Source of the DNA: Clostridia bacterium
GTDB lineage: Bacteria > Bacillota > Clostridia > CAKSNL01 > HGM11501
Assembly (NCBI GenBank): GCA_900766735.1
Contig: CAAFWO010000017.1
Span: 7,870 to 71,869 of the forward strand
Direction of reading: 5' to 3'
DNA length: 64,000 nt
In this document: piece after piece, positions 8,894 through 16,751 of the stretch
Position numbering within the stretch: position 1 is the first letter of the stretch
How the letters are laid out: each line of letters begins with the position of its first letter
Position numbers and translations under genes: made by a program
Notes under the pieces: model-generated
The model's input: the letters and a program-made list of their open reading frames with translations, nothing else
Told to the model about the DNA's origin: nothing
Database searches by the model: none

Positions 8894-9588
8894 TCGCCAT
8901 AGAAAACATTTATCCCGTTAAGATTTCAGAAGAGGCCTATTTAAATCTTGAAAAATATGCCGACCTTTTGACGGAACATAACAAATATATGAACCTCACC
9001 GCCATAACAAAGAGAAGAGAGATCCGCGTGAAGCATTTTGCGGACTGCCTTTCGCTTTTAACGCTCGGAATCATTAAAGAGAATATGACCGTTGCGGATG
9101 TGGGCACGGGAGCGGGCTTTCCGGGTCTGCCGGTAAAGATCGCAGTGCCCTCCCTATCTGTCACGCTTATCGACGCACTTGAAAAAAGGGTGAACTTTCT
9201 AAACACGGTGATAGGCGCACTTAAATTGGAAAATATCACGGCAGTCCATAAAAGAGCGGAGGACGCCGGGCAGGACGGTTCGCTTCGCGAAAGCTTTGAC
9301 ATTGCGCTTTCCCGTGCGGTCGCGCCGCTTTCGGTGCTCTCGGAATATTGCCTTCCCTTGGTGAAACCGGGCGGATATTTTTTGGCAATGAAGGGTCCTG
9401 AGCCCGAAACCGAGGCGGACGGGGCAAAGGGAGCAATAAAAGAGCTCGGCGGCGAAATTGAAAAAATTAAAAGGCTCACCATTGCCGAAGAGATGACCCA
9501 CAGCGTTGTGATAATAAAAAAAATATCGCAAACACCGCAAAAATATCCCAGAAAAGCGGGCAAACCGGCAAAAAGCCCGTTAAAGTGA
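8890..9588 (+). CDS. rsmG: 16S rRNA (guanine527-N7)-methyltransferase RsmG (GidB)
   Basis: RsmG methylates G527 in the 530 loop of 16S rRNA using S-adenosylmethionine. The 232-residue protein contains the class I methyltransferase motif VADVGTGAGFPGLPVKIA (about 71-88) and the characteristic NLTAITKRREIRVKHFADCL segment before it. The GTG start overlaps the mnmG stop (GTGA). The C-terminal tail (PRKAGKPAKSPLK) is basic and slightly longer than usual. It ends the mnmE-mnmG-rsmG operon; a separate promoter for noc follows. Confidence 0.96.
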   Translation: MIAIENIYPVKISEEAYLNLEKYADLLTEHNKYMNLTAITKRREIRVKHFADCLSLLTLGIIKENMTVADVGTGAGFPGLPVKIAVPSLSVTLIDALEKRVNFLNTVIGALKLENITAVHKRAEDAGQDGSLRESFDIALSRAVAPLSVLSEYCLPLVKPGGYFLAMKGPEPETEADGAKGAIKELGGEIEKIKRLTIAEEMTHSVVIIKKISQTPQKYPRKAGKPAKSPLK

Positions 9589-9622
9589 CACTTTAAAGGC
9601 GAAAAAGGGCGAAAACTTATTA

Positions 9623-9651
9623 TTTACAAAAACTGGAAAAGGTGCTATTAT
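9623..9651 (+). promoter_or_regulatory. Promoter upstream of noc
   Basis: TTTACA and TATTAT are spaced by 17 bp, with an extended -10 TGC. Transcription would begin near 9658, before the hairpin at 9675-9709. Confidence 0.65.
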
Positions 9652-9674
9652 GGAATTGTTCAAAAGATAGCACG

Positions 9675-9709
9675 AAAACCGCTTTTGAATGAAAGCGGTT
9701 TTTCTTTTT
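9675..9709 (+). terminator. Terminator/attenuator hairpin in the noc leader
   Basis: An 11-bp perfect stem AAAACCGCTTT/AAAGCGGTTTT with a six-base loop is followed by TTTCTTTTT. It lies downstream of the promoter at 9623-9651 and just upstream of the noc ribosome site AAGGAGG. It could therefore end read-through from rsmG, attenuate noc, or define a short RNA of about 50 nt. Confidence 0.7.
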
Positions 9710-9722
9710 AAGGAGGATATTA

Positions 9723-10541
9723 ATGATAAGCGCCGTGTTTTCGGAGGAAATACCGAAAAAAGTTATTGACATACCGCTCGAAAGGATCGAGACGAACCCC
9801 ACACAGCCGAGACGGTTTTTTGACCTTGAGGCGCTGGCGGAGCTTGCCGCATCGATCGACGAGTACGGAGTCATTCAACCGATAACCGTTAAAAAGAAGG
9901 CGAACGGAAGCTTTTTGATAATTGCCGGCGAGAGAAGATACCGTGCAAGCTGTATGGCGAAAAAGCGCACCATTCCGGCGATAGTCGTTAATTTGAGCGA
10001 TTCTGAAAGCGCCGCGATAGCGCTTCTGGAAAACCTTCAGCGAAAGGACCTGACCTTCTTTGAGGAGGCCGAGGGCTATGCACGTCTCATGAACGAGTAT
10101 AATATGACGCAGGACGAGCTTTCAGAAAAGCTCGGAAAAAGCCAGTCCTCGATCGCGAACAAGCTAAGGCTCTTAAAGCTTGACGACGAATCAAAGACCG
10201 CGATATTCGAAGCCGGGCTCACGGAAAGGCACGCGAGGGCGCTTCTAAAGCTCGCGAACAAAAAAAGCAGAGAGAAAGCTCTTAAGCTGATAATAGAGAA
10301 AAAACTCAATGTCGCAAAGGCCGAAAACCTTATTGACCGCCTGGCGGAGGACGAGGCGGAAAGCAAACGCCTCAACGCCTTCAAGGCAGTGATGAGTGAG
10401 GATGCGAAAAAGCAGAAGATTTTTTGCAACACGGTCAATAAGGCAATCCGACTTCTGGACAAGTCCGGCATAAAGACCGAGATAGAACAGGCCGAGGACG
10501 AGGAAAACTATATCTACACGATCAGCATCAAAAAAAGCTGA
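9723..10541 (+). CDS. noc: ParB/Noc-family nucleoid occlusion protein
   Basis: Noc is a ParB-like CTPase that binds DNA sites and keeps the division septum off the nucleoid. The 272-residue protein has the ParB N-terminal domain with IIAGERRYRAS (CTP-binding, about 63-73) and ENLQRKDLTFFEEA, then a helix-turn-helix KSQSSIANKLRLLKL. The QSxIANKLRLL form is typical of Noc, whereas Spo0J proteins vary there. It is upstream of soj-spo0J, the normal Noc location. The N-terminus (MISAVFSEEIPKK) is short for a membrane-targeting helix, so membrane anchoring may be weak. If Noc-specific binding sites are absent it may instead act as a second ParB. Confidence 0.88.
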   Translation: MISAVFSEEIPKKVIDIPLERIETNPTQPRRFFDLEALAELAASIDEYGVIQPITVKKKANGSFLIIAGERRYRASCMAKKRTIPAIVVNLSDSESAAIALLENLQRKDLTFFEEAEGYARLMNEYNMTQDELSEKLGKSQSSIANKLRLLKLDDESKTAIFEAGLTERHARALLKLANKKSREKALKLIIEKKLNVAKAENLIDRLAEDEAESKRLNAFKAVMSEDAKKQKIFCNTVNKAIRLLDKSGIKTEIEQAEDEENYIYTISIKKS

Positions 10542-10574
10542 ACCGGAGAGGTTCTTCATTAACCCCCTTCTTCC

Positions 10575-10608
10575 TGCGCGGAGTGTTTCACGTGAAACAC
10601 TCCGCGCA
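10575..10608 (+). terminator. 34-bp perfect palindrome after noc, containing parS
   Basis: TGCGCGGAG and CTCCGCGCA flank the 16-bp parS core on either side, making a perfect 17-bp-arm palindrome. An AT-rich tail ATTATTTTT follows. As RNA it would fold into a long GC-rich hairpin and could end noc transcription. Confidence 0.6.
10584..10599. promoter_or_regulatory. parS: parS centromere site 1
   Basis: TGTTTCACGTGAAACA is a perfect 16-bp palindrome identical to the bacterial parS consensus bound by ParB/Spo0J. It lies between noc and soj, beside the origin. Confidence 0.95.
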
Positions 10609-10620
10609 ATTATTTTTAAA

Positions 10621-10636
10621 TGTTTCACGTGAAACG
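10621..10636. promoter_or_regulatory. parS: parS centromere site 2
   Basis: TGTTTCACGTGAAACG matches the parS consensus at 15 of 16 positions. Its centre is 37 bp from that of site 1, and it lies in the soj leader. Confidence 0.92.
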
Positions 10637-10698
10637 ATTGCAATTTAAATTAAAGTGTGATATACTTATAAAGACGATTAAACGAAAAGAGGAACGCT

Positions 10699-11463
10699 AT
10701 GGGGAAAGTGATAGCACTCGCCAATCAGAAGGGCGGCGTCGGCAAAACGACGACAGCGGTGAATTTGAGCGCCGCGCTTGCCGAAAAGGGCAAAAAGATA
10801 CTTCTTATCGATTCCGACGCACAGGGCAACGCCACAAGCGGACTCGGAATCAAGATCGAAAAAGGCGGAAAAACGCTTTACAATGTTATAACGGAAGAAG
10901 AACCGATGAGCTCCGCGATAGTGAAGACGGCGTATGACCGCCTTTATGTTTGCCCGTCGGATGTTGAGCTTTCCGGTGCGGAGATCGAGCTTGTGGATGC
11001 GCCCGACCGTGCACATCGGCTTAAGAATGCGCTTTCCGGAATAAAAAACGATTACGATTTCATTTTGATAGACTGTCCCCCGTCGCTCGGACTGGTGACG
11101 CTTAACGCGCTCGCCGCGGCGGACACGGTTTTGGTTCCTATTCAGTGCGAGTTTTACGCGCTGGAGGGTTTGGCGCTCTTAACGGGGACGATCAAGCGCG
11201 TTAAAAAAAGCATAAATCCCGACATTGAATTTGAGGGGGTGCTCTTAACGATGTTCAACGGAAGGGCCAACCTCTCAATTCAGGTTGCCGACGAGGTTAA
11301 AAGATATTTCCGCGAGAAGGTCTATAAAACAGTGATTCCGCGAAATATCAGGCTTTCGGAAGCGCCGGGCTTCGGAGAATCGGTGCTGACATACGATTCG
11401 CGCTCTAAGGGCGCGGAAAGCTACCGCGCGTTGGCTGACGAGGTTATTAAATATAACAGATAA
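10699..11463 (+). CDS. soj: Chromosome partitioning ATPase ParA/Soj
   Basis: Soj is a deviant-Walker ATPase that, with Spo0J, drives origin segregation and regulates DnaA. The 254-residue protein begins MGKVIALANQKGGVGKTTTA, with the deviant P-loop KGGVGKTT near residues 11-18, followed by LLIDSDAQGNATSG and LIDCPPSLG. Two parS sites lie in the 157 bp between noc and soj. The spo0J start is about 10-16 bp downstream, so the pair is co-transcribed. Length and motifs match chromosomal ParA rather than plasmid types. Confidence 0.96.
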   Translation: MGKVIALANQKGGVGKTTTAVNLSAALAEKGKKILLIDSDAQGNATSGLGIKIEKGGKTLYNVITEEEPMSSAIVKTAYDRLYVCPSDVELSGAEIELVDAPDRAHRLKNALSGIKNDYDFILIDCPPSLGLVTLNALAAADTVLVPIQCEFYALEGLALLTGTIKRVKKSINPDIEFEGVLLTMFNGRANLSIQVADEVKRYFREKVYKTVIPRNIRLSEAPGFGESVLTYDSRSKGAESYRALADEVIKYNR

Positions 11464-11479
11464 CGAAAGGAAAATGGCT

Positions 11480-12346
11480 ATGGCGAAAAAGGGACTCGGA
11501 AGAGGGCTTGACGCGCTTCTTCCGACAGAAGATGAGGCCGTTGAAAGCGGGAATAAGGAATTTATCACTGTGGCGACGGCTTTTGTTGAGCCGAACAGAA
11601 AACAGCCGAGAAAGCATTTTGACGAGGAGGAGCTTTCAGCACTCTCGGAATCGGTCAAAAGGTACGGCGTGCTTCAGCCGATAACGGTCAAGGATGAAAA
11701 AAACGGATTTTACACGATCATCGCCGGGGAGAGACGGTGGAGAGCCGCGAAAATGGCGGGGCTTTCCGAGGTTCCGGTGCGTATCGTTGATTTTTCCTCG
11801 CTTGAGGAGCTTGAGGTTTCGCTTATCGAGAACCTTCAGAGGACCGACCTTGACCCTGTCGAAGAGGCGATGGGCTATAAGCGGCTGATGGAGGAGCACA
11901 TGCTTACGCAGGAGGAGGTCTCCAAAAAGGTCGGCAAAAGCAGAAGTGCGGTTGCCAACGCTTTGAGAATACTCGCTCTTCCCGAAAATGTGAGGGAGCT
12001 TCTGATAGAAAAAAAGATCTCCGCCGGCCACGCGAAGGCGATCTTGATGGTCAATGACAGTAAAAAGCAGGAGCTTTTGGCCGAAAGGATCGTTTCGGAG
12101 GGCCTTTCCGTGAGAAGCGCGGAAAGCATAGCGGCGATGCTTAACTCCGAAAAGGCGAAAAAGGCGCCTTCAAAGAAACACGAGAAAACGCCGGAGGTCA
12201 AGGATCTTGAAAAGAGCCTGTCCGACAGCCTCGGCACAAAGGTCTTGCTTGAGGAGAAGAAAAAAGGCGGAAAGATCGAGATCGAGTATTATGACAAGGA
12301 TCAGTTAGAGGCTATAATCGGCTACCTTAAAGGGTATCAAAGATAG
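11480..12346 (+). CDS. spo0J: Chromosome partitioning protein ParB/Spo0J
   Basis: Spo0J is a CTP-dependent DNA clamp that loads at parS and organises the origin region. From the ATG at 11480 it is 288 residues and starts MAKKGLGRGLDALLP, the arginine-containing motif that stimulates ParA ATPase. An ATG six bases earlier is only three bases from the AAAGG ribosome site. The CTP motif IIAGERRWRAAK and ENLQRTDLDPVEEA are present, as is the helix-turn-helix KVGKSRSAVANALRIL. It lies downstream of soj and next to two parS sites. The window thus encodes two ParB paralogues, Noc and Spo0J. Confidence 0.95.
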   Translation: MAKKGLGRGLDALLPTEDEAVESGNKEFITVATAFVEPNRKQPRKHFDEEELSALSESVKRYGVLQPITVKDEKNGFYTIIAGERRWRAAKMAGLSEVPVRIVDFSSLEELEVSLIENLQRTDLDPVEEAMGYKRLMEEHMLTQEEVSKKVGKSRSAVANALRILALPENVRELLIEKKISAGHAKAILMVNDSKKQELLAERIVSEGLSVRSAESIAAMLNSEKAKKAPSKKHEKTPEVKDLEKSLSDSLGTKVLLEEKKKGGKIEIEYYDKDQLEAIIGYLKGYQR

Positions 12347-12360
12347 AAAGGAAAATCGGG

Positions 12361-13710
12361 ATGAAAAAATTACTCGCTTTAACGGCTGTATTTTTCTTTG
12401 TCTTTACAATTGCCGGCTCTGCGGCACTGTTTTCGGATGTTAACGGCCACTGGGCAGAGCCGTATATCGAGGCGCTCACGATGGAGGGCGTGATAAACGG
12501 CGTGTCGGATAACAGCTTTGCGCCCGACAGCTCCGTCACGAGAGAGCAGTTTTTAAAAATGCTAATGATCGTGTCGGCAAAAAGCACGGGCGAAAGAATG
12601 CTTTTCGAAAATCCTCCCAAGAGCGATGAGGGTGAGCTTTCGCCGTTTGCCGACGTTTCAACTGACCGATGGAGCTATTATTACATTAAAAAAGCTTACG
12701 GAACTATCATTTATACCGAGGAATACGGCGAGAAATTCGAACCGGTTAAATACATCACGCGCGAGGAGGCGGCAGTCTGGATGAGCCGCGCGCTTGAGCT
12801 TTCGCCGGCTGAGCCGGATTTTACCGATAACGACCTTATCGGAAAGAAAGAGCTTGTCGGCGCAGCAGCGGCAAGCGGCCTTATCTCGGGATTCCCGGAC
12901 AAGAGCTTTCGCCCGGGACACACGCTCACGAGAGGTGAAGCCTCCGTTATGCTTCTGCGCGCAGGAAGGATTAACGCAATGCTCGTTTCGGCGTCATACA
13001 CCGAAACGGCAAAGGAATTTACCAGAGATCTATATCTTGACGGGACGGAGGAAAACGTTAAGATCACGGCGGACGGCGAGAGCTATGCCGTCACCGTCAA
13101 CGACATCACCGTGCTCGGCGGCCGGTGCGAGACTGCCGCGAGCCGCTATTATGTGATCGACATTGACAAAAACGACAGCTTTAAGGAGATCGCCGTTGTC
13201 GAAAAGGATTTCGGCGACTCAACGCTTGCGATATACAGATACACCGGGAAGACGCTCTATCTTATGGGCACGGTCGACAGCGACGGCGACATCGCTGTGA
13301 GAACCGACAGCACGCCGATCGGCGACGACTGGGGCGCTGTCAGCATCAATATGGACGGGAGCATTACCGCGAACATCGGCGTTCAGTTCGTGCACACGAT
13401 GCTTATACGCCGCCAGTATAAGTTAAACTCCAAAATGCGCATCGAGCCTGTCGGCACGGAGTTTTACACGATCGGGAAATATTCCTCGTTCACAGTGAAA
13501 AACGACCTTGAAAGCTCATATTCCGATGAGGAGCACCCGAACATTTCGTTAAAACCCGGCTACACCGGTTCGATCGTGAAGACGGACCTTAAAAACTGGA
13601 TATACATCGAAACCGGAAGCGGCGATAAGGGCTGGATATATGTAAACGAAGGCCTTGTGAACGGGCTTAGCCTGTCCGACTATCTTGACGGGCTCAACTA
13701 TGCGGGATAA
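12361..13710 (+). CDS. Secreted SLH-domain protein with C-terminal SH3-like region
   Basis: The protein is exported and probably attached to the cell wall. A signal peptide (MKKLLALTAVFFFVFTIAGS, about 1-22) is followed by three S-layer-homology repeats: about 25-75 (FSDVNGHWAEPYIEALTMEG), 95-148 (FADVSTDRWSYYYIKKAYG) and 154-200 (ending GEASVMLLRAG). These repeats bind pyruvylated wall polymers. The remainder (about 215-449) looks like beta-rich domains and ends with GWIYVNEG, reminiscent of bacterial SH3 domains. It is only 14 bp from spo0J with an AAAGGAAA site and may be read through from the partition operon, an odd neighbour. The exact function is unknown. Confidence 0.8.
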   Translation: MKKLLALTAVFFFVFTIAGSAALFSDVNGHWAEPYIEALTMEGVINGVSDNSFAPDSSVTREQFLKMLMIVSAKSTGERMLFENPPKSDEGELSPFADVSTDRWSYYYIKKAYGTIIYTEEYGEKFEPVKYITREEAAVWMSRALELSPAEPDFTDNDLIGKKELVGAAAASGLISGFPDKSFRPGHTLTRGEASVMLLRAGRINAMLVSASYTETAKEFTRDLYLDGTEENVKITADGESYAVTVNDITVLGGRCETAASRYYVIDIDKNDSFKEIAVVEKDFGDSTLAIYRYTGKTLYLMGTVDSDGDIAVRTDSTPIGDDWGAVSINMDGSITANIGVQFVHTMLIRRQYKLNSKMRIEPVGTEFYTIGKYSSFTVKNDLESSYSDEEHPNISLKPGYTGSIVKTDLKNWIYIETGSGDKGWIYVNEGLVNGLSLSDYLDGLNYAG

Positions 13711-13774
13711 CATAGGGCGCGAAGGCGGCTTATGCTCAAAAAATATATAACTACTAATGAAGGGAAGAAATAAA

Positions 13775-14401
13775 ATGTCAAAAATCACAGTTATGGATCA
13801 TCCGCTGATCCAGCACAAGATCACAATTTTAAGAAAGAAGGAGACCACGGTCAAGGAATTCAGATTCCTTGCGAATGAGATCGCTCTTCTGATGGGCTAT
13901 GAGGCGACGAGAGACCTCCCCCTCCACGACATCGAGGTTGAGACACCGATCGCGAAGACAAAGGGCAAAGAGGTTGACAAGCAGGTTGCCGTTGTTCCGA
14001 TCCTCCGTGCCGGACTCGGAATGGTGGACGCTATTTTGAGCCTCATCCCCTCCGCTAAGGTCGGCCATATCGGACTTTACAGAGACCCCGAGACTCACGA
14101 GCCCGTTGAATATTACTGCAAGCTCCCCACAGAGATCGACAAAAGAACGGTAATCGTTGTTGACCCGATGCTTGCAACGGGCGGAAGCGCGGTTGCAGCA
14201 ATCAACTTCATTAAGCAGAGAGGCGCAAAGAAGATCAAATTTATGTGCCTCATCGCCGCTCCGGAGGGCGTTAAGGCGCTGACCGAGGCTCATCCCGACG
14301 TTGATATTTATATCGGCGCTCAGGACGAAAGGCTTAACGAGAAATGCTACATCGTTCCCGGACTGGGCGATGCAGGTGACAGACTTTTCGGAACTCTTTA
14401 A
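13775..14401 (+). CDS. upp: Uracil phosphoribosyltransferase
   Basis: Upp salvages uracil, forming UMP from uracil and PRPP. I chose the ATG at 13775 because AAGGGAAG lies just upstream and the product then starts MSKITVMDHPLIQHKITILR, the usual family N-terminus, at 208 residues. The PRPP loop VDPMLATGGSAVAAI lies near residues 129-143, and the C-terminal PGLGDAGDRLFGT is conserved. The gene is monocistronic and ends in a strong bidirectional terminator shared with the converging oxidoreductase gene. Confidence 0.97.
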   Translation: MSKITVMDHPLIQHKITILRKKETTVKEFRFLANEIALLMGYEATRDLPLHDIEVETPIAKTKGKEVDKQVAVVPILRAGLGMVDAILSLIPSAKVGHIGLYRDPETHEPVEYYCKLPTEIDKRTVIVVDPMLATGGSAVAAINFIKQRGAKKIKFMCLIAAPEGVKALTEAHPDVDIYIGAQDERLNEKCYIVPGLGDAGDRLFGTL

Positions 14402-14408
14402 TATAAAT

Positions 14409-14446
14409 AAAAAACACCGTGTGTATTAATGCACACGGTGTTTTTT
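14409..14446. terminator. Bidirectional terminator between upp and the converging oxidoreductase
   Basis: A 15-bp perfect stem AAAAAACACCGTGTG/CACACGGTGTTTTTT has runs of A on one side and T on the other, so it can act in both directions. Confidence 0.9.
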
Positions 14447-14448
14447 AT

Positions 14449-15693
14449 TTATTCATATAACGGAGAGAAATTTTTCGGAGCGTCGCCGAAATCGGGCACG
14501 TCCATCGTGATCCCGCCCTTTAATGCGGACTCATGAGCGACAAGGTCGGGTACCATGTAACGTGCCGCGTCCCACGCATTGTTGGGAGGCAGCTTGTCGG
14601 CCTTAACCGCGCGGACGAAATCGTCTACCAAGAAGGGATGCGAATTATAGTGCGCGTGAATGTTCTTCTCCCTGAACGGTTCGGGAAGCCTTGAAAGATC
14701 CTGAATCGGCGAAAAGCCCTCGATATAGCGCACAGAGCAGGGATCTTTAGTCATATCTATCGTTCCGGCGTGCTTATCTTCGACATAGCGGTAGGTATTG
14801 ATGAGCTCGTCAAGATACTCGATCCTCAGACCGTCGGGCGCGCTGTGACCGCGCTGGAAAGTGTGCTGAGTGACGCTGCACTCATACGAGCCCTCATCTC
14901 CGTAAAACGCCGTGATGTAGGACGACGGCTTGTTGATACCGACTCTCCTGAACTCGTTGACCCTCATCACTCCTCCGCCGGAGAGCGAGAAGAGCGCCGT
15001 TTCGTTGGAAAACGGGTTGTCCCAGTAGTTTTTACCGTTGCCGTATATATCGTCGGCATTGTGATCTTCATAGCCGAAGCACGAAACCTTTTTGATATGC
15101 TCGCCGGGAAGTGCCGAAAGGATCATCGAGATCGAGTGCGTGGGATAGAACATCGGCGGTATACCGGCCGGCTTTCTCCAATCGTCGCCGGCAGAGTGCT
15201 TGAAATCGGCATACATCTCGCTGATGTCGTGATAATACTGCGATTCGCCGTAAACGAACTTACCGAAACCGCCCTCTTTGTATTTTTGGCGGCAGTAGAT
15301 CGCGCAGGGATAATAGTAGCACGTCTCGCCCATCATATAGACCTTGCCTGTTTTCTTGACGGTTTCGATTATCTCGCCTATCTCGTCGATCTCGCAGGCG
15401 ATCGGAACGGCGGAATACACATTCTTCCCGGCCTCGAGCGCCTTGATGACCATCGGCCCGTGAAGATGGCGCTGTGTGAAGATCGCGACCGAGTCGATGT
15501 CGGGCGCCTCGGCGAGCATCTCGTCGAGGCCTAAATAACCGCGCTTTAAGCCGTGGCGAGTCATTGCGTCCTTCACGCGCTCGGGCACAACGTCCGCGAT
15601 GACGACCTCCTCAACATCGGGATGAAGCTTAAAAAGTCTGATAAAGTCGCCGGAGAAAAACCCTGCGCCGACGACGCCTATTTTAATACCCAT
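14449..15693 (-). CDS. Gfo/Idh/MocA-family NAD(P)-dependent oxidoreductase
   Basis: Members oxidise or reduce sugars, inositols and sugar acids using NAD(P). From the ATG at 15693, preceded by GAGGTG, the 414-residue protein starts MGIKIGVVGAGFFSGDFIRL with the Rossmann GxGxxxx motif. The middle holds the usual substrate domain. The lysine of the common EKP motif is not obvious; the corresponding segment reads VYSAVPIACEIDEIGE, so the catalytic arrangement may differ. It is transcribed away from an AraC regulator, with an inverted repeat TGTAC-N2-GTACA overlapping its predicted start of transcription. The substrate cannot be read from sequence. Confidence 0.8.
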   Translation of the reverse strand: MGIKIGVVGAGFFSGDFIRLFKLHPDVEEVVIADVVPERVKDAMTRHGLKRGYLGLDEMLAEAPDIDSVAIFTQRHLHGPMVIKALEAGKNVYSAVPIACEIDEIGEIIETVKKTGKVYMMGETCYYYPCAIYCRQKYKEGGFGKFVYGESQYYHDISEMYADFKHSAGDDWRKPAGIPPMFYPTHSISMILSALPGEHIKKVSCFGYEDHNADDIYGNGKNYWDNPFSNETALFSLSGGGVMRVNEFRRVGINKPSSYITAFYGDEGSYECSVTQHTFQRGHSAPDGLRIEYLDELINTYRYVEDKHAGTIDMTKDPCSVRYIEGFSPIQDLSRLPEPFREKNIHAHYNSHPFLVDDFVRAVKADKLPPNNAWDAARYMVPDLVAHESALKGGITMDVPDFGDAPKNFSPLYE

Positions 15694-15716
15694 AAATAAC
15701 ACCTCGCTGATTTTTT

Positions 15717-15756
15717 TGTACAAGTACACTATAGCCCCGTGAGCAAAAAAATTCAA
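15717..15756 (-). promoter_or_regulatory. Promoter with overlapping inverted-repeat operator
   Basis: On the minus strand TTGAAT and TATAGT are 17 bp apart (15728-15756). The perfect inverted repeat TGTACAAGTACA (15717-15728) sits at the predicted start point. A 14-base stretch TTTTGTACAAGTAC recurs at 16675-16688. Confidence 0.55.
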
Positions 15757-15846
15757 TGGATAAAACACGCGTTAATTTGTATTTTTCGTTTAATAAATAA
15801 AGGGTAAATGGCGTCTTTGCAGAAATATAATAGCGAGGTGAGAATT

Positions 15847-16659
15847 TTGATTCGTGATATATCGGAGATTTTGGACGCTGAGCTTTTGATAAAGAACACG
15901 GCGTTTGCGCAAAACTATAACGTCGTCCCTCCCGTACCGACTTTCTGCCGTGCCGGCGATAAGCCGTATTCAAGGCTTTTCTATATCAAACAGGGCGCGA
16001 TGGAGTTTTACACTTTGGACAAAAAAGAGAAGATTTTAACTGCGGAAGAAGGCGCGGTCCTTTATCTTCCCTGCGACTTTGAATATTACTCCGAATGGAA
16101 AAACGGCGAACGGGGCGCGTATGAAACGGTGCTTTTTACGCTTTGGGAAAACGATGAGCATATCGAGCTTTCGAATGCAGTTACGCTCCTCGTTTCGCCG
16201 GAGGAAAACCGCTTTGAAGAGAACTTTTCCGATCTTAAAAAGGTGTGGCTTGCCGGTGCACTCGGCTACAGGCTGGAGTTTAAGGCAAGGGTCTATCTCC
16301 TGTTAAAGGCTGTTGCGCTCTCCAAGATGAAAAAAGAGGTTAAGGCCAAGTTCAAAAGCATATATAAAGGCATTATGCACATCGAGAACAACTACCTTGA
16401 GGACACTTGTATAGAAGAGCTTGCCCAAATGTGCCATGTCAGCACGAGCACATTCCGCCGGCTTTTCGTGGAGTATAAGGGCGAAACGCCGATAAAATAC
16501 CGCAACATTCTGCGTTTAAAGCGCGCCGAAGAGCTCTTAAAAAGCGGCGAATATACTGTTTCGGAGGCCGCGGAGGCCTCCGCGATACCGGATGTGGCGT
16601 ATTTTTCAAAGTTGTTCAAAAAAGTCATCGGTATCTCCCCGTCCGAAATCAAAAAATAA
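15847..16659 (+). CDS. AraC-family transcriptional regulator
   Basis: This is a sugar-responsive type regulator with an N-terminal cupin sensor (about 1-130, including LFYIKQGAMEFYTLDKKEK) and a C-terminal double helix-turn-helix. EELAQMCHVSTSTFRRLF is the first and SEAAEASAIPDVAYFSKLFK the second DNA-binding unit. I chose the TTG at 15847 (270 residues) because GAGGTGA lies five bases upstream. An ATG at 15808 with a poorer site would add 13 residues. It is divergent from one Gfo/Idh/MocA gene and precedes a TIM-barrel isomerase and a second dehydrogenase, so it is the likely local regulator. The shared inverted repeats on both sides are candidate binding sites. Confidence 0.85.
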   Translation: MIRDISEILDAELLIKNTAFAQNYNVVPPVPTFCRAGDKPYSRLFYIKQGAMEFYTLDKKEKILTAEEGAVLYLPCDFEYYSEWKNGERGAYETVLFTLWENDEHIELSNAVTLLVSPEENRFEENFSDLKKVWLAGALGYRLEFKARVYLLLKAVALSKMKKEVKAKFKSIYKGIMHIENNYLEDTCIEELAQMCHVSTSTFRRLFVEYKGETPIKYRNILRLKRAEELLKSGEYTVSEAAEASAIPDVAYFSKLFKKVIGISPSEIKK

Positions 16660-16660
16660 A

Positions 16661-16704
16661 AGATAAAGTGCTTGTTTTGTACAAGTACTTTATCTTTTTA
16701 TACA
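16661..16704 (+). promoter_or_regulatory. AraC-gene terminator with embedded repeat and possible downstream promoter
   Basis: AGATAAAGTGCTTGT pairs with ACAAGTACTTTATCT (one G-U), followed by TTTTT, forming a terminator. The same DNA holds TGTACAAGTACT (16678-16689), nearly the repeat at 15717-15728. TTGTAC-N16-TATACA (16677-16704) could be the promoter of the next gene, with its -35 inside the repeat. Confidence 0.5.
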
Positions 16705-16751
16705 TTGTTTTTTTCATCGGTTGAATGTAAAATAAATATGAGGTGAAAAAG

